Source of the DNA: Chitinophaga pinensis
GTDB lineage: Bacteria; Bacteroidota; Bacteroidia; NS11-12g; UBA9320
Direction: 5' to 3'
NCBI GenBank assembly: GCA_945897885.1
Contig: CAMDGU010000004.1
Coordinates: 1-64,000 of the forward strand
DNA length: 64,000 bases
Position numbers and translations under genes: made by a program. Numbering within the stretch: the stretch's first letter is position 1; each line of letters starts with the position of its first letter. The notes beneath the pieces are model-generated. The model was not told the origin of the DNA. It did not search any database and saw only the letters and a list, made by a program, of their open reading frames with translations. This document shows, one piece after another, positions 9,792 to 20,460 of this stretch.

Positions 9792-10667
9792 TTATTCTTT
9801 GTACCCAAAACGTTTTAGTTCCAAGTCATTGTTTCGCCAATTATCTTTTACTTTAACAAACACATCAAGAAAAACAGGTTTATCCAAAAATTTCTCCATG
9901 TCTTTGCGGGCTTCGGAAGCTACTTTCTTTAAAGCCAAACCTCCTTTTCCTATTAATATCGCTTTTTGTGAATCTCTTTCCACATATATCAAAGCGCTAA
10001 TTCTAATTAAGTTTTCTTCTTCTTTGAAATTATCAATTTTCACTTCTACGGAGTAAGGAATTTCTTTTTCATAAAAGAATAATATTTTTTCACGAATAAA
10101 TTCAGCTAAGAAAAAGCGAGTGCTCCTATCGCTTATTTCATCATCAGGATAATATGCCGGGTGCTCTGGCGAAAGTTCAACCAGAAAATTTACCAGCATA
10201 CTTTTATTAAAGGGATGAACCGATGAAAATGGAACCACTCCGTAAAAATGACCTGAAGCTTTCCAGTGTTCCGTTTTTTCAACAATTTGTTGTTCGGTTA
10301 GTTTGTCAACCTTATTCAGTATTAAAATTTTTTGCCCTTTATAATTAGTTAAGACATCCAATACCTCTTCACTTAATTCACTGTCGGCTTCATCATGAAT
10401 TAAAAGCAACAAATCCGCATCTTCCAAACTTTCTTTCATAGCCTCCATCATGGCTTCCTGCATCTTGTATTTAGGAACAATTATTCCCGGAGTATCTGAA
10501 AAAACCAATTGATACTCATCGGTAGTTATAAAACCTTTAATACGATGGCGTGTGGTTTGGGCTTTGGGAGATACAATGCAAAAATGCTGCCCCATCAATG
10601 CGTTGATAAAGGTTGATTTTCCTGCGTTTGGTTTTCCTATGATGGATATAAAGGCGGCTTTATGCAT
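9792..10667 (-). CDS. era: GTPase Era
   Basis: GKPNAGKSTFINAL, SDTPGI, C-terminal KH region KAILIGKGGLALKKV. Confidence 0.97.
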   Translation of the reverse strand: MHKAAFISIIGKPNAGKSTFINALMGQHFCIVSPKAQTTRHRIKGFITTDEYQLVFSDTPGIIVPKYKMQEAMMEAMKESLEDADLLLLIHDEADSELSEEVLDVLTNYKGQKILILNKVDKLTEQQIVEKTEHWKASGHFYGVVPFSSVHPFNKSMLVNFLVELSPEHPAYYPDDEISDRSTRFFLAEFIREKILFFYEKEIPYSVEVKIDNFKEEENLIRISALIYVERDSQKAILIGKGGLALKKVASEARKDMEKFLDKPVFLDVFVKVKDNWRNNDLELKRFGYKE

Positions 10668-10719
10668 TTAGATATAAAACTAAAAGATACAAATAGATGT
10701 AAGACCTGTTTTTTATAAA

Positions 10720-10754
10720 AAAATCCCAACCCGGGTTTATCGAATTGGGATTTT
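10720..10754 (-). terminator. terminator downstream of tRNA-fMet
   Basis: AAAATCCCAA...TTGGGATTTT. Confidence 0.75.
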
Positions 10755-10763
10755 ATTGCTTAG

Positions 10764-10835
<72 letters not shown>

Positions 10836-10848
10836 ATTTTTCGTAGTG

Positions 10849-10879
10849 CAAAGGTAACTATTTTTTTCACTTTGGCAAA
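10849..10879 (-). promoter_or_regulatory. promoter of tRNA-fMet
   Basis: Minus strand TTTG-N19-TACCTTTG. Confidence 0.75.
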
Positions 10880-10970
10880 TGTTAGTTTTTACTTCTTAAA
10901 ATTGCGTTTTCCACTTGCTAATGCCGCCAACTAATATCAACTGCAACGCCACAAAATTATAAGCGTAACA

Positions 10971-12968
10971 CTATTTTAAAACGGTAATTTTCTGCAATAC
11001 ATTATACCCTTCTATATGGAATGATAAGTAATAAATTCCGTTGCTTACTGCCTCAACATCCAACTCATAATGAGTATTATCTATTTTAACAAACGGGCAA
11101 ATAAGGTTTTTACCACATAAATCAAACAGAGTCAAGTGCATATTTTTTGAATTTAATTCACTTTCTAACTGCACGATGATTTTGGAACTAGCCGGATTGG
11201 GATAAATGCTTACGTTTGATTTTCCTGTCTTAGAAACTGATGAAAGGGCAATTGTTACACCTATTGAAAATGTATCATTGCCAGAACTATTGGATGCAAT
11301 AAGCTTAGGTTAAAAAACACCGCCTGATTTAGGGTAATTATACACAGCATCTTTGGTTGTGGCTTTTTCGTTGTTTTGGCCAAATAACCATGTGTAATTG
11401 ATTAGCCCTGTAGAAAGGTTTTTAAACGTAACTTTATTATCGGTTTGGGTATATGAAAAATAAGCGGTTGGTTTGCAGTTGTATTTTAGTAATGTGAGGG
11501 AACGAGCACCTCCGCCAGCATAACTAAATTCATGTTTTCCAAGGCCAAGTTCTGAATGATACTAGATTGTTCCTGCAATATAAATATTGCCACTATTTGC
11601 CAATATTGATTTCCCTTCATAAAAGAAAACAGAACTATTAAGGCTAGGGTGTGTATTCAAATACCACAAGTCTTTTAACCTATTGGTAGTAGTATAACTG
11701 GCGTAAAAATCAGATGGAAAAGAAAAACTAACCGGCCTGGTTTTTATATGGTCTTTGGTAAATGCATTTTGACCATTAAATCCAAAATTTTGATTACCAC
11801 CAGTATTACCAATTATAGAATACAAACTGTCGTTATAAATATCCGTAATGTTTAGCTTAAAAACACTACTATCAAAAAAATTAATGAACTTATGCCTTAA
11901 GTTTGAAGCATCAAAACCTATAATAAAATTATTACTATAGAGTGAACTAAGCATATAAGAAAACGAATCGCTACCAATTTTAAGTTTGATTAACCCACTT
12001 GAAGTTGTATATCTGTTAAGAAGAAGTGTTTTATCATCTCCTTTTAATTCACTATTTGAAAATCCCTTTCCTTCCCCATCATATAAAGTTGTGTATTGCT
12101 TTAAGTGGCCTGTTGTAGCAGCAAATTCGGCTATTATAGTCCGATAACTGGGATTGGAATAAAAAACTAAACTATCTGTTTTATTGTATTTAATAACAGC
12201 AGCCATATTTTTTTCAACTCCCCCAAGTATGTAAAAAGAATTTCGGGTTTCATTCAAATAAAAGAGATTCCCATTCTCATTAATCCATTGCAAATTGTTG
12301 TTATTATCCAATTTCATAATAAAACTTGTACTGTAAATAGACTGGGACTTTGATAATAATTTGCCGTTAAACATAAGGCTATCTTTGTAAGTGCCACCTA
12401 AGTATATATTGCCTGCTTTATCTATAGCTTTGATTCCAACCTGACAACCATTGTAAGAAACACAAGGAATATAAGAAACATAATTGAACGAATTATCATA
12501 GATTATAATATATGAATTATAAGTATTAGCATTTTTTCTGGTTACTTTTATCCATGGCATAGTGGCAGTAAACCTAATGCTATCGCTAGTGGTAGAAAAA
12601 CTTGCATAGATAAAATTATCAGATTTATTATGATAAAGACTAGCTAGACCGTCATTTCCATTAGGGGTATATATGATTTGAGAAGTTTCAAGTTGCCCTT
12701 TATCATCAAAACTAAGAAAGTAAGCATCAGGAATAATATTACTGGCCGTTAATACCGTAGAACTAGAACCATATAAACTTATACTTTTAGATAATGTGAG
12801 GCCTGATAAAATAATTTTATTATTAATGTTGGTTAAAGTACTAGGCGTAATAATTGAATTAGACGGTTGTCCTTTTGGTAATACGGTATTATACCATTCC
12901 AATTGCTGGGCTTTTGAAATGCCAGTAATCATGAAACAAAAAACAGTCATTAATACTAATTTTTTCAT
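10971..12968 (-). pseudogene. T9SS cargo protein (PKD-like plus Por_Secre_tail sorting domain) with two in-frame stops
   Basis: ORFs 11562..12968 and 10971..11174 are in the same frame; the intervening frame is open except TAG at 11562-11564 and TAA at 11310-11312 and reads YHSELGLGKHEFSYAGGG..., ...NVSIYPNPASSKIIVQLE. Confidence 0.85.
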
Positions 12969-13073
12969 GTTCTATAATTTTTAGAAAACGAATATACCTT
13001 TATTTAATAAACAACCTTAATTTTAGCTAAGATATTAAACTTCGTTTGATATGAAAGCGAAAGATTTAATGGT

Positions 13074-14540
13074 CTAAACCATTCCTTCAAACATGCTTCC
13101 CACCAAATCTTTAAACTGAACACCTGTGTTTATTGAGTTTCGACTAAGTTTGGAATGTTCTGCCAAGCCAAAAAGTATAAATTCCATCCAAAGATATTTT
13201 TCAGATTGTGGCGCATCGCGCAAATGGTCATCAAAAAAAGCAGCTAAACTATCTACGTTATTTAATGCTTGCATATAATTCTTGTCACTGCTCAGGCTAT
13301 TAATTTCTAAATCATTTCCTTTTTCAAACCAATTGGTAATGTGTTTATATAAGTTGGTGGTTTCGTGTCCTTTCTTTTTTGATTTTTCAATAGGTGGACA
13401 GTATTTATCAAAAAGCGTTCTTATAGCTTTACCTATTAATGTTTGAGCTACATTATACGGGCCTTCCTGCTCTCCTTCATACACCATTTCCACTTTTCCT
13501 GTAATGGCAGGTATCACTCCTTCAAAATCTGAAATTCGGACCATCGTGGTTTTGTCGCCAGATAAAATAGCTCGTCTTTCGGCCGTGCTTATTAAGTTTT
13601 CAAAAGCCGAAATACTCAATCGCGCTGAAACGCCGCTTTTAGCATCCACATATTCGCTTTTGCGGGCTTCTACTACTATTTGTTCTACTAAATCAATAAC
13701 CAAATCAGGGACTCCTATCATTTTCTTTTGGTTGTCGCTAAGTTTGGCCTCTTGTTTTGTTATTGTTCTGGCTATGGCAATTGATTTGGGATAATGGGTT
13801 AAAATTTGGCTACCTATTCTATCTTTAAGTGGGGTGATAATACTTCCGCGATTGGTATAATCCTCCGGATTTGCGGTAAATACAAATTGTATATCTAGAG
13901 GTAATCTTAGTTTAAAGCCTCTAATTTGTATATCCCCTTCCTGCAAAATATTAAATAAGGAAACTTGTATTCTTGGTTGCAAATCGGGCAATTCATTGAT
14001 AACAAAAATACAGCGGTTACTTCGTGGTACTATTCCAAAATGAATCACCTGCTCGTCGGAATAGGAAAGCTTTAAATTAAATGCTTTTACTGGGTCAATA
14101 TCCCCTATCAAATCAGCTACCGACACATCGGGTGTAGCTAGTTTTTCAACAAATCGATCCTTTCTATGAACCCAATCAATCGGCGTTTCGTCGCCCAGTT
14201 CTTTTATTTTTTGCTTTGCAAAATGGCTGATTGGATTAAATGGGTCGTCATTAATTTCAGAACCCGCAATTATGGGCAACCATTCATCCAGCAGATTAAC
14301 CATACTGCGGGCTATGCGGGTTTTAGCCTGCCCCCGTAAACCTAAAAGATTAATATTATGACCTGATAAAATAGCCCTTTCGATATCCGGAATTACTGAA
14401 TCTTCATAACCATGAATATTTTCAAAAACAGATTTTCCGCTTTTTAACGCTTCAATCAAATTGTCTCTTAATTCGTGTTTAATCGTTTTGGATTTATATC
14501 CACTTTGTTTGAGTTCTGCTATAGTTTTTGGTTGTGGCAT
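13074..14540 (-). CDS. MoxR/Mg-chelatase-I-like AAA ATPase
   Basis: GLRGQAKTRIARS (Walker A-like), FVINELPDL, ANPEDYTNRG. Confidence 0.8.
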   Translation of the reverse strand: MPQPKTIAELKQSGYKSKTIKHELRDNLIEALKSGKSVFENIHGYEDSVIPDIERAILSGHNINLLGLRGQAKTRIARSMVNLLDEWLPIIAGSEINDDPFNPISHFAKQKIKELGDETPIDWVHRKDRFVEKLATPDVSVADLIGDIDPVKAFNLKLSYSDEQVIHFGIVPRSNRCIFVINELPDLQPRIQVSLFNILQEGDIQIRGFKLRLPLDIQFVFTANPEDYTNRGSIITPLKDRIGSQILTHYPKSIAIARTITKQEAKLSDNQKKMIGVPDLVIDLVEQIVVEARKSEYVDAKSGVSARLSISAFENLISTAERRAILSGDKTTMVRISDFEGVIPAITGKVEMVYEGEQEGPYNVAQTLIGKAIRTLFDKYCPPIEKSKKKGHETTNLYKHITNWFEKGNDLEINSLSSDKNYMQALNNVDSLAAFFDDHLRDAPQSEKYLWMEFILFGLAEHSKLSRNSINTGVQFKDLVGSMFEGMV

Positions 14541-14574
14541 TTATATTTTGTTATTAGTTTAAAAAATCCCCCTG

Positions 14575-14592
14575 CCCCCTTTATAAAGGGGG
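14575..14592. repeat. perfect 18-bp palindrome CCCCCTTTATAAAGGGGG
   Basis: Read directly; related C-rich/G-rich motif near 40845. Confidence 0.8.
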
Positions 14593-14660
14593 AATTGCTT
14601 TCGATGTAGTTTTGTTAAAGTTACAAGTTCCTTGTTTTAAAATTTATCTTCTGAAAGCCA

Positions 14661-14697
14661 TTTTCAAATTTTCAAATTGTCAAATCTTCAAATTTTC
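14661..14697. repeat. 8-bp-period repeat TTTTCAAA x4
   Basis: TTTTCAAA TTTTCAAA TTGTCAAA TCTTCAAA TTTTC; overlaps the stop of the VWA gene. Confidence 0.8.
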
Positions 14698-15788
14698 TTA
14701 CTCCTATTCAATTCAAAATCCTTGAAAATAATATCTCCCAATCCCTTTAAGCCGGTATAAAATGCCCGACCGTTATTGGTTTGGGTAAATTCATCTACAA
14801 AGCTTTGTAAATAAGGGTCCCGGGCAATCATAAATGTAGTAATCGGGATTTTTAACCTCCTACAAATAGCAGCTTCATTCAGGCATTTATTTACAATCTT
14901 TCTGTCCAAACCAAAACTGTTCATATAATAACCGCCCGGTTCTTTCAGGCAAGATGGCTTTCCGTCGGTTATCATAAAAATTTGCTTGTTTTGATTTTTT
15001 CTTCGTCTTAATAAATCCTGAGCAAGTTTTAATCCCGCCACTGTATTGGTATGATAAGGACCTACTTTTAAATACGGCAAATCTTTTATTTCTATTTGCC
15101 AAGCATCATTTCCAAATACAATAATGTCCAAAGTGTCCTTAGGATATTTGGTTTTTATAAGTTCTGCCAAAGCCATAGCTACTTTTTTGGCCGGTGTTAT
15201 TCGGTCTTCGCCATAAAGTATCATAGAATGGGAAATATCTATCATCAGCACGGTGCTGGTTTGCGAGGTATGTTCCCTTTCCACCACCATAAAATCATCT
15301 TCCGTAATATGGTCGTTGCCACCCATTATTTGGGTATAAGCATTTTTCATGGTTTCGGTAATGGCCATTTGGCTAATACTATCCCCAAACTGAAATGGTC
15401 TTATCTCTCCGGTAGTTTCATCGCCTTTGCCTGTATAAACAGTTCGGTGATTTCCATTTTGAGATTTTTTAAGCTTTCCAAAAATTTCTTCTAATGCTTT
15501 TTGCCTAATGGATTGCTCGGTTTTACTTGTAATTACTATCTCACCATTTTCAGGATTTTCTTTAATAAATCCCTTTTCTTTCAGGTCTTTAATAAAATCA
15601 CCCATACCATAATTGCTGTCGGTAATTTTATGCTCCCTATCCAGTTGGTTCATCCAATCCATGGCCTCGGCCAAGTCGCCGGCTGTGTAGTTCAATAATT
15701 CTCTTAACAAGTCAAAAAGCCTGTCGAATGGCTCTTGATTATTATTTTTAACAAATTTAGAAAATCGGAAACCTGACATCGTATGCAA
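14688..15788 (-). CDS. VWA-domain protein (partner of the MoxR-like ATPase)
   Basis: MIDISHSMILYGEDRITPAKKVAMAL (MIDAS DxSxS), MITDGKPS. Confidence 0.8.
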   Translation of the reverse strand: MHTMSGFRFSKFVKNNNQEPFDRLFDLLRELLNYTAGDLAEAMDWMNQLDREHKITDSNYGMGDFIKDLKEKGFIKENPENGEIVITSKTEQSIRQKALEEIFGKLKKSQNGNHRTVYTGKGDETTGEIRPFQFGDSISQMAITETMKNAYTQIMGGNDHITEDDFMVVEREHTSQTSTVLMIDISHSMILYGEDRITPAKKVAMALAELIKTKYPKDTLDIIVFGNDAWQIEIKDLPYLKVGPYHTNTVAGLKLAQDLLRRRKNQNKQIFMITDGKPSCLKEPGGYYMNSFGLDRKIVNKCLNEAAICRRLKIPITTFMIARDPYLQSFVDEFTQTNNGRAFYTGLKGLGDIIFKDFELNRSKKI

Positions 15789-15907
15789 AAGTAAACACAG
15801 AGAAGGGCTATTTGTTTAGAAAATATATTAAATCCCTTTACTTTTTTTATTGCAATACGGTGGTAATCATGAATATTTGTGGCTGGCATTAATCATACTA
15901 CTATTCC

Positions 15908-16924
15908 ATGCGCATAATACGTATCATTTTTACTTTCATCCTCATAATAGTTGGCCTTTATTTAGTCGCTTCTTTCTTTATTCCCTCTAATTACAAGGTT
16001 GAAAGGACTTTAACCCTGAATGCCCCAACTGATATTGTTTTTGAACAAATAGCTTCTTTTAAAAACTGGGAAAAATGGAGTTCAGGAAGAAATAATGACC
16101 CTGAAATGAAAACACTGTTTGGTCCAAATAGTGGAAAAGTAGGCTCATACTGGCTGTGGAGAGGCGATAAAGCCGGTGAAGGCAGAATGACTTGCACCGC
16201 TATTGAAGATCAAAAAAAAATATCATTCCACTTAAACCTATCCAAACCTTATGAATCAGAATCGGATGGTTATATTATGCTAGAACCTAATGGAAATGAA
16301 ACCTCTGTCATTTTGGTTTCGGAAGGAACAAACCCTTTTCATTTGAGAGTTTTGAATCTTATGATGGATAAGTGGATAGGCCCCGATTTTGAAAAAAGTT
16401 TGGAATTATTAAAAACTTTGGCTGAAAAAGAGTCCGAAATTTTTCAGAAAGAATATTTTGGATACCGTATTAAAGAAACCCGCTATGACGGAAATAAAAT
16501 AGGTTATGTAAAAAAGACCGTTGCGTTTGATGAAATGGACGAATTTTTTACAAAAAACTATGCTAAAATAGAGGAAGAAGCTAAAAATTGCGGTTTCAGC
16601 ATTGAAGGCAAGCCGATGAGATTATATTACCGGTGGGATTATACCAATGCAGTAGCCACAGTAGCTGCCGCCATTCCCGTGATGGGTGATAGCACTTTGG
16701 GAGAAGATTATAGTTTAATGCAACTTCAACCTCAAAAAGCCTTGTTGTTAAATTATTACGGTGGCTATAAAAGCAGCAGCAATGCCTACAAAGCCTTGGA
16801 CAATTATGTGAGGAACAAAAAACTGCGACAAGCAAAACCCGTTATTGAAGAATACGTTATTGGCCCAAAAGAACAACGCGATTCAGCTAAATGGTATACT
16901 AAGATTTGGTATTTGTTGGAGTAA
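15908..16924 (+). CDS. SRPBCC domain plus GyrI-like effector-binding domain protein
   Basis: N-term IVFEQIASFKNWEKWS polyketide-cyclase-like; C-term GyrI-like with LNYYGGYKSSSNAYKALDNYV. Confidence 0.75.
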   Translation: MRIIRIIFTFILIIVGLYLVASFFIPSNYKVERTLTLNAPTDIVFEQIASFKNWEKWSSGRNNDPEMKTLFGPNSGKVGSYWLWRGDKAGEGRMTCTAIEDQKKISFHLNLSKPYESESDGYIMLEPNGNETSVILVSEGTNPFHLRVLNLMMDKWIGPDFEKSLELLKTLAEKESEIFQKEYFGYRIKETRYDGNKIGYVKKTVAFDEMDEFFTKNYAKIEEEAKNCGFSIEGKPMRLYYRWDYTNAVATVAAAIPVMGDSTLGEDYSLMQLQPQKALLLNYYGGYKSSSNAYKALDNYVRNKKLRQAKPVIEEYVIGPKEQRDSAKWYTKIWYLLE

Positions 16925-17020
16925 TATTTTTTCAATCTATTCTTTTGTTTCTATTGGTACTATTAGTTTTAAAGAAAGATAAAGACTAAACGGTTAGTTA
17001 TTCAGGGCAATGTTCTACTT

Positions 17021-17686
17021 TTATTTTATAGGATAAATAATTCCAATACCTATGTGCTGTCTGATTGAATTTACTCCTAGAAAATACTCTTTAAATTCCT
17101 CCGATACTCCCAAATAATATAAATATTGGGGTTTAATAGTTAATTTTTTGTCAATCTTTATTTCATAGGCAATACATCCTGATAATCCGAAGTTTATATT
17201 CCTATTCTCCTTAATTTCTACATCATTAATTAATTCAAATTTACCATTTGGCCATTCCTCATAAAATCCAACAGTTTTGTCAAAAATATAAAACCCCATT
17301 TCACACCCGAGTCGAATGTTAAGATTCTTTACTATCTTTATATTAAATGGATAGAAACCCAATTCAAATAGGTTTTTATTAATTTCAGCTTCCGCATCGA
17401 ATCCTGCAGTTTTAGCGGTACCTCTATTTATAATATGACCTTTATAATTTGTAATTTTTGCACTAAATTTTACGTTAAAGGAATCTAAATAAATATTATC
17501 AATATTTACGCCAAAAGAGTATCCAGACCCCTCCTTAAACTTTGGAAAAGATTGTGTATGGTTCAAATCGTAAATAGAATAAAAACGATTTTTTAACACC
17601 CCACTATACACTTCTATCCTTTGACTATAAAGCTTTGCCCCAGAAAGAATTAACAAAGCTATAGAAAAAATTATTTTTTTCTTCAT
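17021..17686 (-). CDS. hypothetical outer-membrane beta-barrel-like protein
   Basis: Signal peptide, alternating beta-strand pattern. Confidence 0.6.
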   Translation of the reverse strand: MKKKIIFSIALLILSGAKLYSQRIEVYSGVLKNRFYSIYDLNHTQSFPKFKEGSGYSFGVNIDNIYLDSFNVKFSAKITNYKGHIINRGTAKTAGFDAEAEINKNLFELGFYPFNIKIVKNLNIRLGCEMGFYIFDKTVGFYEEWPNGKFELINDVEIKENRNINFGLSGCIAYEIKIDKKLTIKPQYLYYLGVSEEFKEYFLGVNSIRQHIGIGIIYPIK

Positions 17687-17704
17687 TTAATGCCTAAAAT
17701 AATA

Positions 17705-19249
17705 CTACCCAGCCCAATTTTCCCTATCCAAACTCCGGTATTGAATAGCTTCGGCCAAATGCTCTACTTTTATTTCTTCGCTTTGTGCCAGATCGGCAAT
17801 GGTTCGGCTTACTTTCAAAATCCTATCATAGGCTCTGGCACTCAAATTAAGGCGCTGCATTGCGGTTTTTAAAAGCGTTTGACCAATGCTGTTAATTACA
17901 CACAATTCCATTACCATATTGCTTGGCATCATAGCATTGCTATATATCCCCTCGGTATTTTCAAACCGGCTTTTTTGAAAATCTCGGGCTTTTAATACTC
18001 TTTCCCGAACCACTTTGCTATTTTCATTGCTTTGTTTGCGGTTTGATAGTTCATCGAAACTAACCGGTGTAACTTCAATATGAATATCTATCCTGTCCAA
18101 CAACGGACCCGAAATTTTACTTAAATATTTTTGAACCACACCCGGCCCGCAAACACATTCTTTTTCAGGATGATTATAATATCCACACGGACAAGGATTC
18201 ATACTGGCCACCAACATAAAACTGGCAGGATATTCCACGGCAAACCGAGCTCGGGAAATAGTTACTTTCCGCTCTTCCAATGGCTGACGCATTACCTCTA
18301 AAACGGTGCGTTTAAACTCGGGTAATTCATCCAAGAACAAAACCCCATTATGAGCCATTGATATTTCACCGGGTTGCGGAACACCGCCCCCTCCAACCAA
18401 TGCAACATCGCTTATGGTATGATGCGGGCTTCGAAAAGGACGAGTCCCAACCAAGGAAGCATTATCCCCCAACTTTCCGGCTACCGAATGTATTTTTGTA
18501 GTTTCTAAGGCTTCATGAAGTGTCATAGGAGGAAGAATAGTTGGCAATCGCTTGGCCAGCATTGTTTTTCCGGCACCCGGCGGGCCTATCAAAATAATAT
18601 TATGACCACCAGCTGCGGCTATTTCCATAGCCCGCTTTATATTTTCCTGACCTTGCACATCGGCAAAATCAACAGCAAAAACACCGTTCTGTTCATCATA
18701 GTCTTTTCTAGGGTCAGCAAAGGTTCTTGCTACTGATTCATCCCCGTTTAAAAAACCAACTAATTGTGCCAAATTTTCAACCCCGTATACCTCCAAATCT
18801 TTTACAATGGCAGCTTCCCGGGCATTTTGTGCCGGAAGTATTATTCCTTTAAAACCATCTTTTATGGCCTGAACGGCGATTGGTAAAGCTCCTTTAATGG
18901 GCAAAACACCACCATCTAAAGACAACTCACCCATGATAATAAACTGTTCCAGTTTATCGGCATTCACTTGTCCTGATGCTGCTAAAATTCCTGTGGCAAT
19001 AGACAAATCGTAGGCAGAGCCTTCTTTACGGATATCAGCCGGAGCCATATTTACGACTACCCGTTCGCGGGGCATTTTAAACCCATTGTTTTTAACCGCT
19101 GTTTCTATTCTTAGCTGGCTTTCTTTCACAGCATTGTCGGGTAATCCCACCATAAAGTAATTCAATTGGCCTTGGCCAATATTTACTTCAATGGTTATTT
19201 TATGGGCATTTACCCCAAATACGGCACTACCGTAAGTTTTTACCAGCAT
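17705..19249 (-). CDS. YifB/ComM-family Mg-chelatase-like AAA ATPase
   Basis: GPPGAGKTMLAKRLPTILPPM, MNPCPCGYYNHPEKECVCGPG, SGPLLDRIDIHIEV. Start moved to MLVKTYG. Confidence 0.95.
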   Translation of the reverse strand: MLVKTYGSAVFGVNAHKITIEVNIGQGQLNYFMVGLPDNAVKESQLRIETAVKNNGFKMPRERVVVNMAPADIRKEGSAYDLSIATGILAASGQVNADKLEQFIIMGELSLDGGVLPIKGALPIAVQAIKDGFKGIILPAQNAREAAIVKDLEVYGVENLAQLVGFLNGDESVARTFADPRKDYDEQNGVFAVDFADVQGQENIKRAMEIAAAGGHNIILIGPPGAGKTMLAKRLPTILPPMTLHEALETTKIHSVAGKLGDNASLVGTRPFRSPHHTISDVALVGGGGVPQPGEISMAHNGVLFLDELPEFKRTVLEVMRQPLEERKVTISRARFAVEYPASFMLVASMNPCPCGYYNHPEKECVCGPGVVQKYLSKISGPLLDRIDIHIEVTPVSFDELSNRKQSNENSKVVRERVLKARDFQKSRFENTEGIYSNAMMPSNMVMELCVINSIGQTLLKTAMQRLNLSARAYDRILKVSRTIADLAQSEEIKVEHLAEAIQYRSLDRENWAG

Positions 19250-19331
19250 AGCACAAAAATAAAGGATAAGCCGATAAATCACCAACTCTCAAACTGAGCC
19301 AAATAAAATTGAACTATTTTTAGCACAGAAC

Positions 19332-19785
19332 ATGAATAATTATATAGCCTTACTTGGGGGGCATTAATGTTAGCGGACAAAAGCCCGTAAAAATGGCTGA
19401 TTTGAAAAGTCTTTTTGAGGATTTGAATTATAAAAATGTATCTACTTATATCCAAAGCGGAAATGTTCTTTTTGAATCTGAAAATTCAAACACTGACTTA
19501 TTGTCTAATGAAATTGCTGATAAAATTAAACAACAATACGGATGGGAGGTGCCGGTGATTGTAATTAGCAGCGATTACCTTAAACTTGTGTCCGAAAATA
19601 ATCCGTTCATAAACGAACGAAATGAAAGTTTAGATAGGTTATACCTTACTTTCTTAAAAAATGAACCAAATGCTGAACTCGCTGAAAAATTTAAAGCTTT
19701 TGATTAACTGCGAAACTCTAATATAAAATTTTCCTTCTGCATTTAACAAAATAAAAGATGATGAACTTTGCTATATAGGGTTCTT
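19332..19785 (+). pseudogene. DUF1697-family protein, frameshifted and 3'-decayed
   Basis: ATG at 19332 reads MNNYIALL then shifts frame at a 6-G run (19356-19361); remainder GINVSGQKPVKMADLKSLFEDL...TYIQSGNVLFES; frame closes at 19707 with KIKDDELCYIG in another frame beyond. Confidence 0.75.
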
Positions 19786-19791
19786 ATAATA

Positions 19792-19933
19792 ACCCGTTGG
19801 GTGAAATTAAATAATTTCTTTTTATATTTGACATGGATATTGTTTGTTTGATCGCTATCTAGATACTGAATTTCAGTATCTAGAGAAATATCCAATAGCA
19901 TTTTTATTCACATTGTAATTTCACCCAACGGGT
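19792..19933. repeat. 142-bp nested inverted-repeat element
   Basis: Terminal 17-bp perfect arms ACCCGTTGGGTGAAATT / AATTTCACCCAACGGGT; internal GGATATT/AATATCC; central TCTAGATACTGA-ATT-TCAGTATCTAGA (19858-19884). Confidence 0.9.
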
Positions 19934-19989
19934 GTTTTTAAATTTATATGAAGTAATCATAACAGTCCCATATCTTTTTATTTAACAAA

Positions 19990-20379
19990 ATGATCAAGGA
20001 AATAGATCATGCCACCATGCTAACCTTGGCATCTAATGTTCCTAACATGCTGATGCAGGATGCCAGCTGGCAAAATCAGGTGGTGTTGCAATGGCTCAGC
20101 AATTCGCCAACCGCTACTAATATGGATATGGAAATGGGGAATTTAAAAGGCGATTTTATAGCAGGAAAGCCACAGTTATGCTATCTCCGCTATAATTGTG
20201 CCTTAACTCAGGATTCATTAAACGCCATGCAACTCGGCAAAACCTTTAATCAAAAGGATGTGGATGATGTGGTGGAAATGAGCAATGCCGGCAATCGTGA
20301 GCTATTGTATACCATAGGTGCCAAAGCTTCTGTTGAAATTAAGGAAGAGCATTTTTCGGATACTTTTAAGTTGGGATAA
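19990..20379 (+). pseudogene. C-terminal remnant of patatin-like phospholipase family protein
   Basis: LQWLSNSPTATNMDMEMGNLKGDFIAGKPQLCYLRYNC...IKEEHFSDTF resembles patatin-family C-terminus; no catalytic GxSxG/DGG part in window. Confidence 0.6.
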
Positions 20380-20460
20380 TCTTAGCTACCTATTTTATCA
20401 AGTGCCTGATTGATATCGAAAATAATGTCTTCATTATTTTCTAATCTTAAGTTTGGTATT

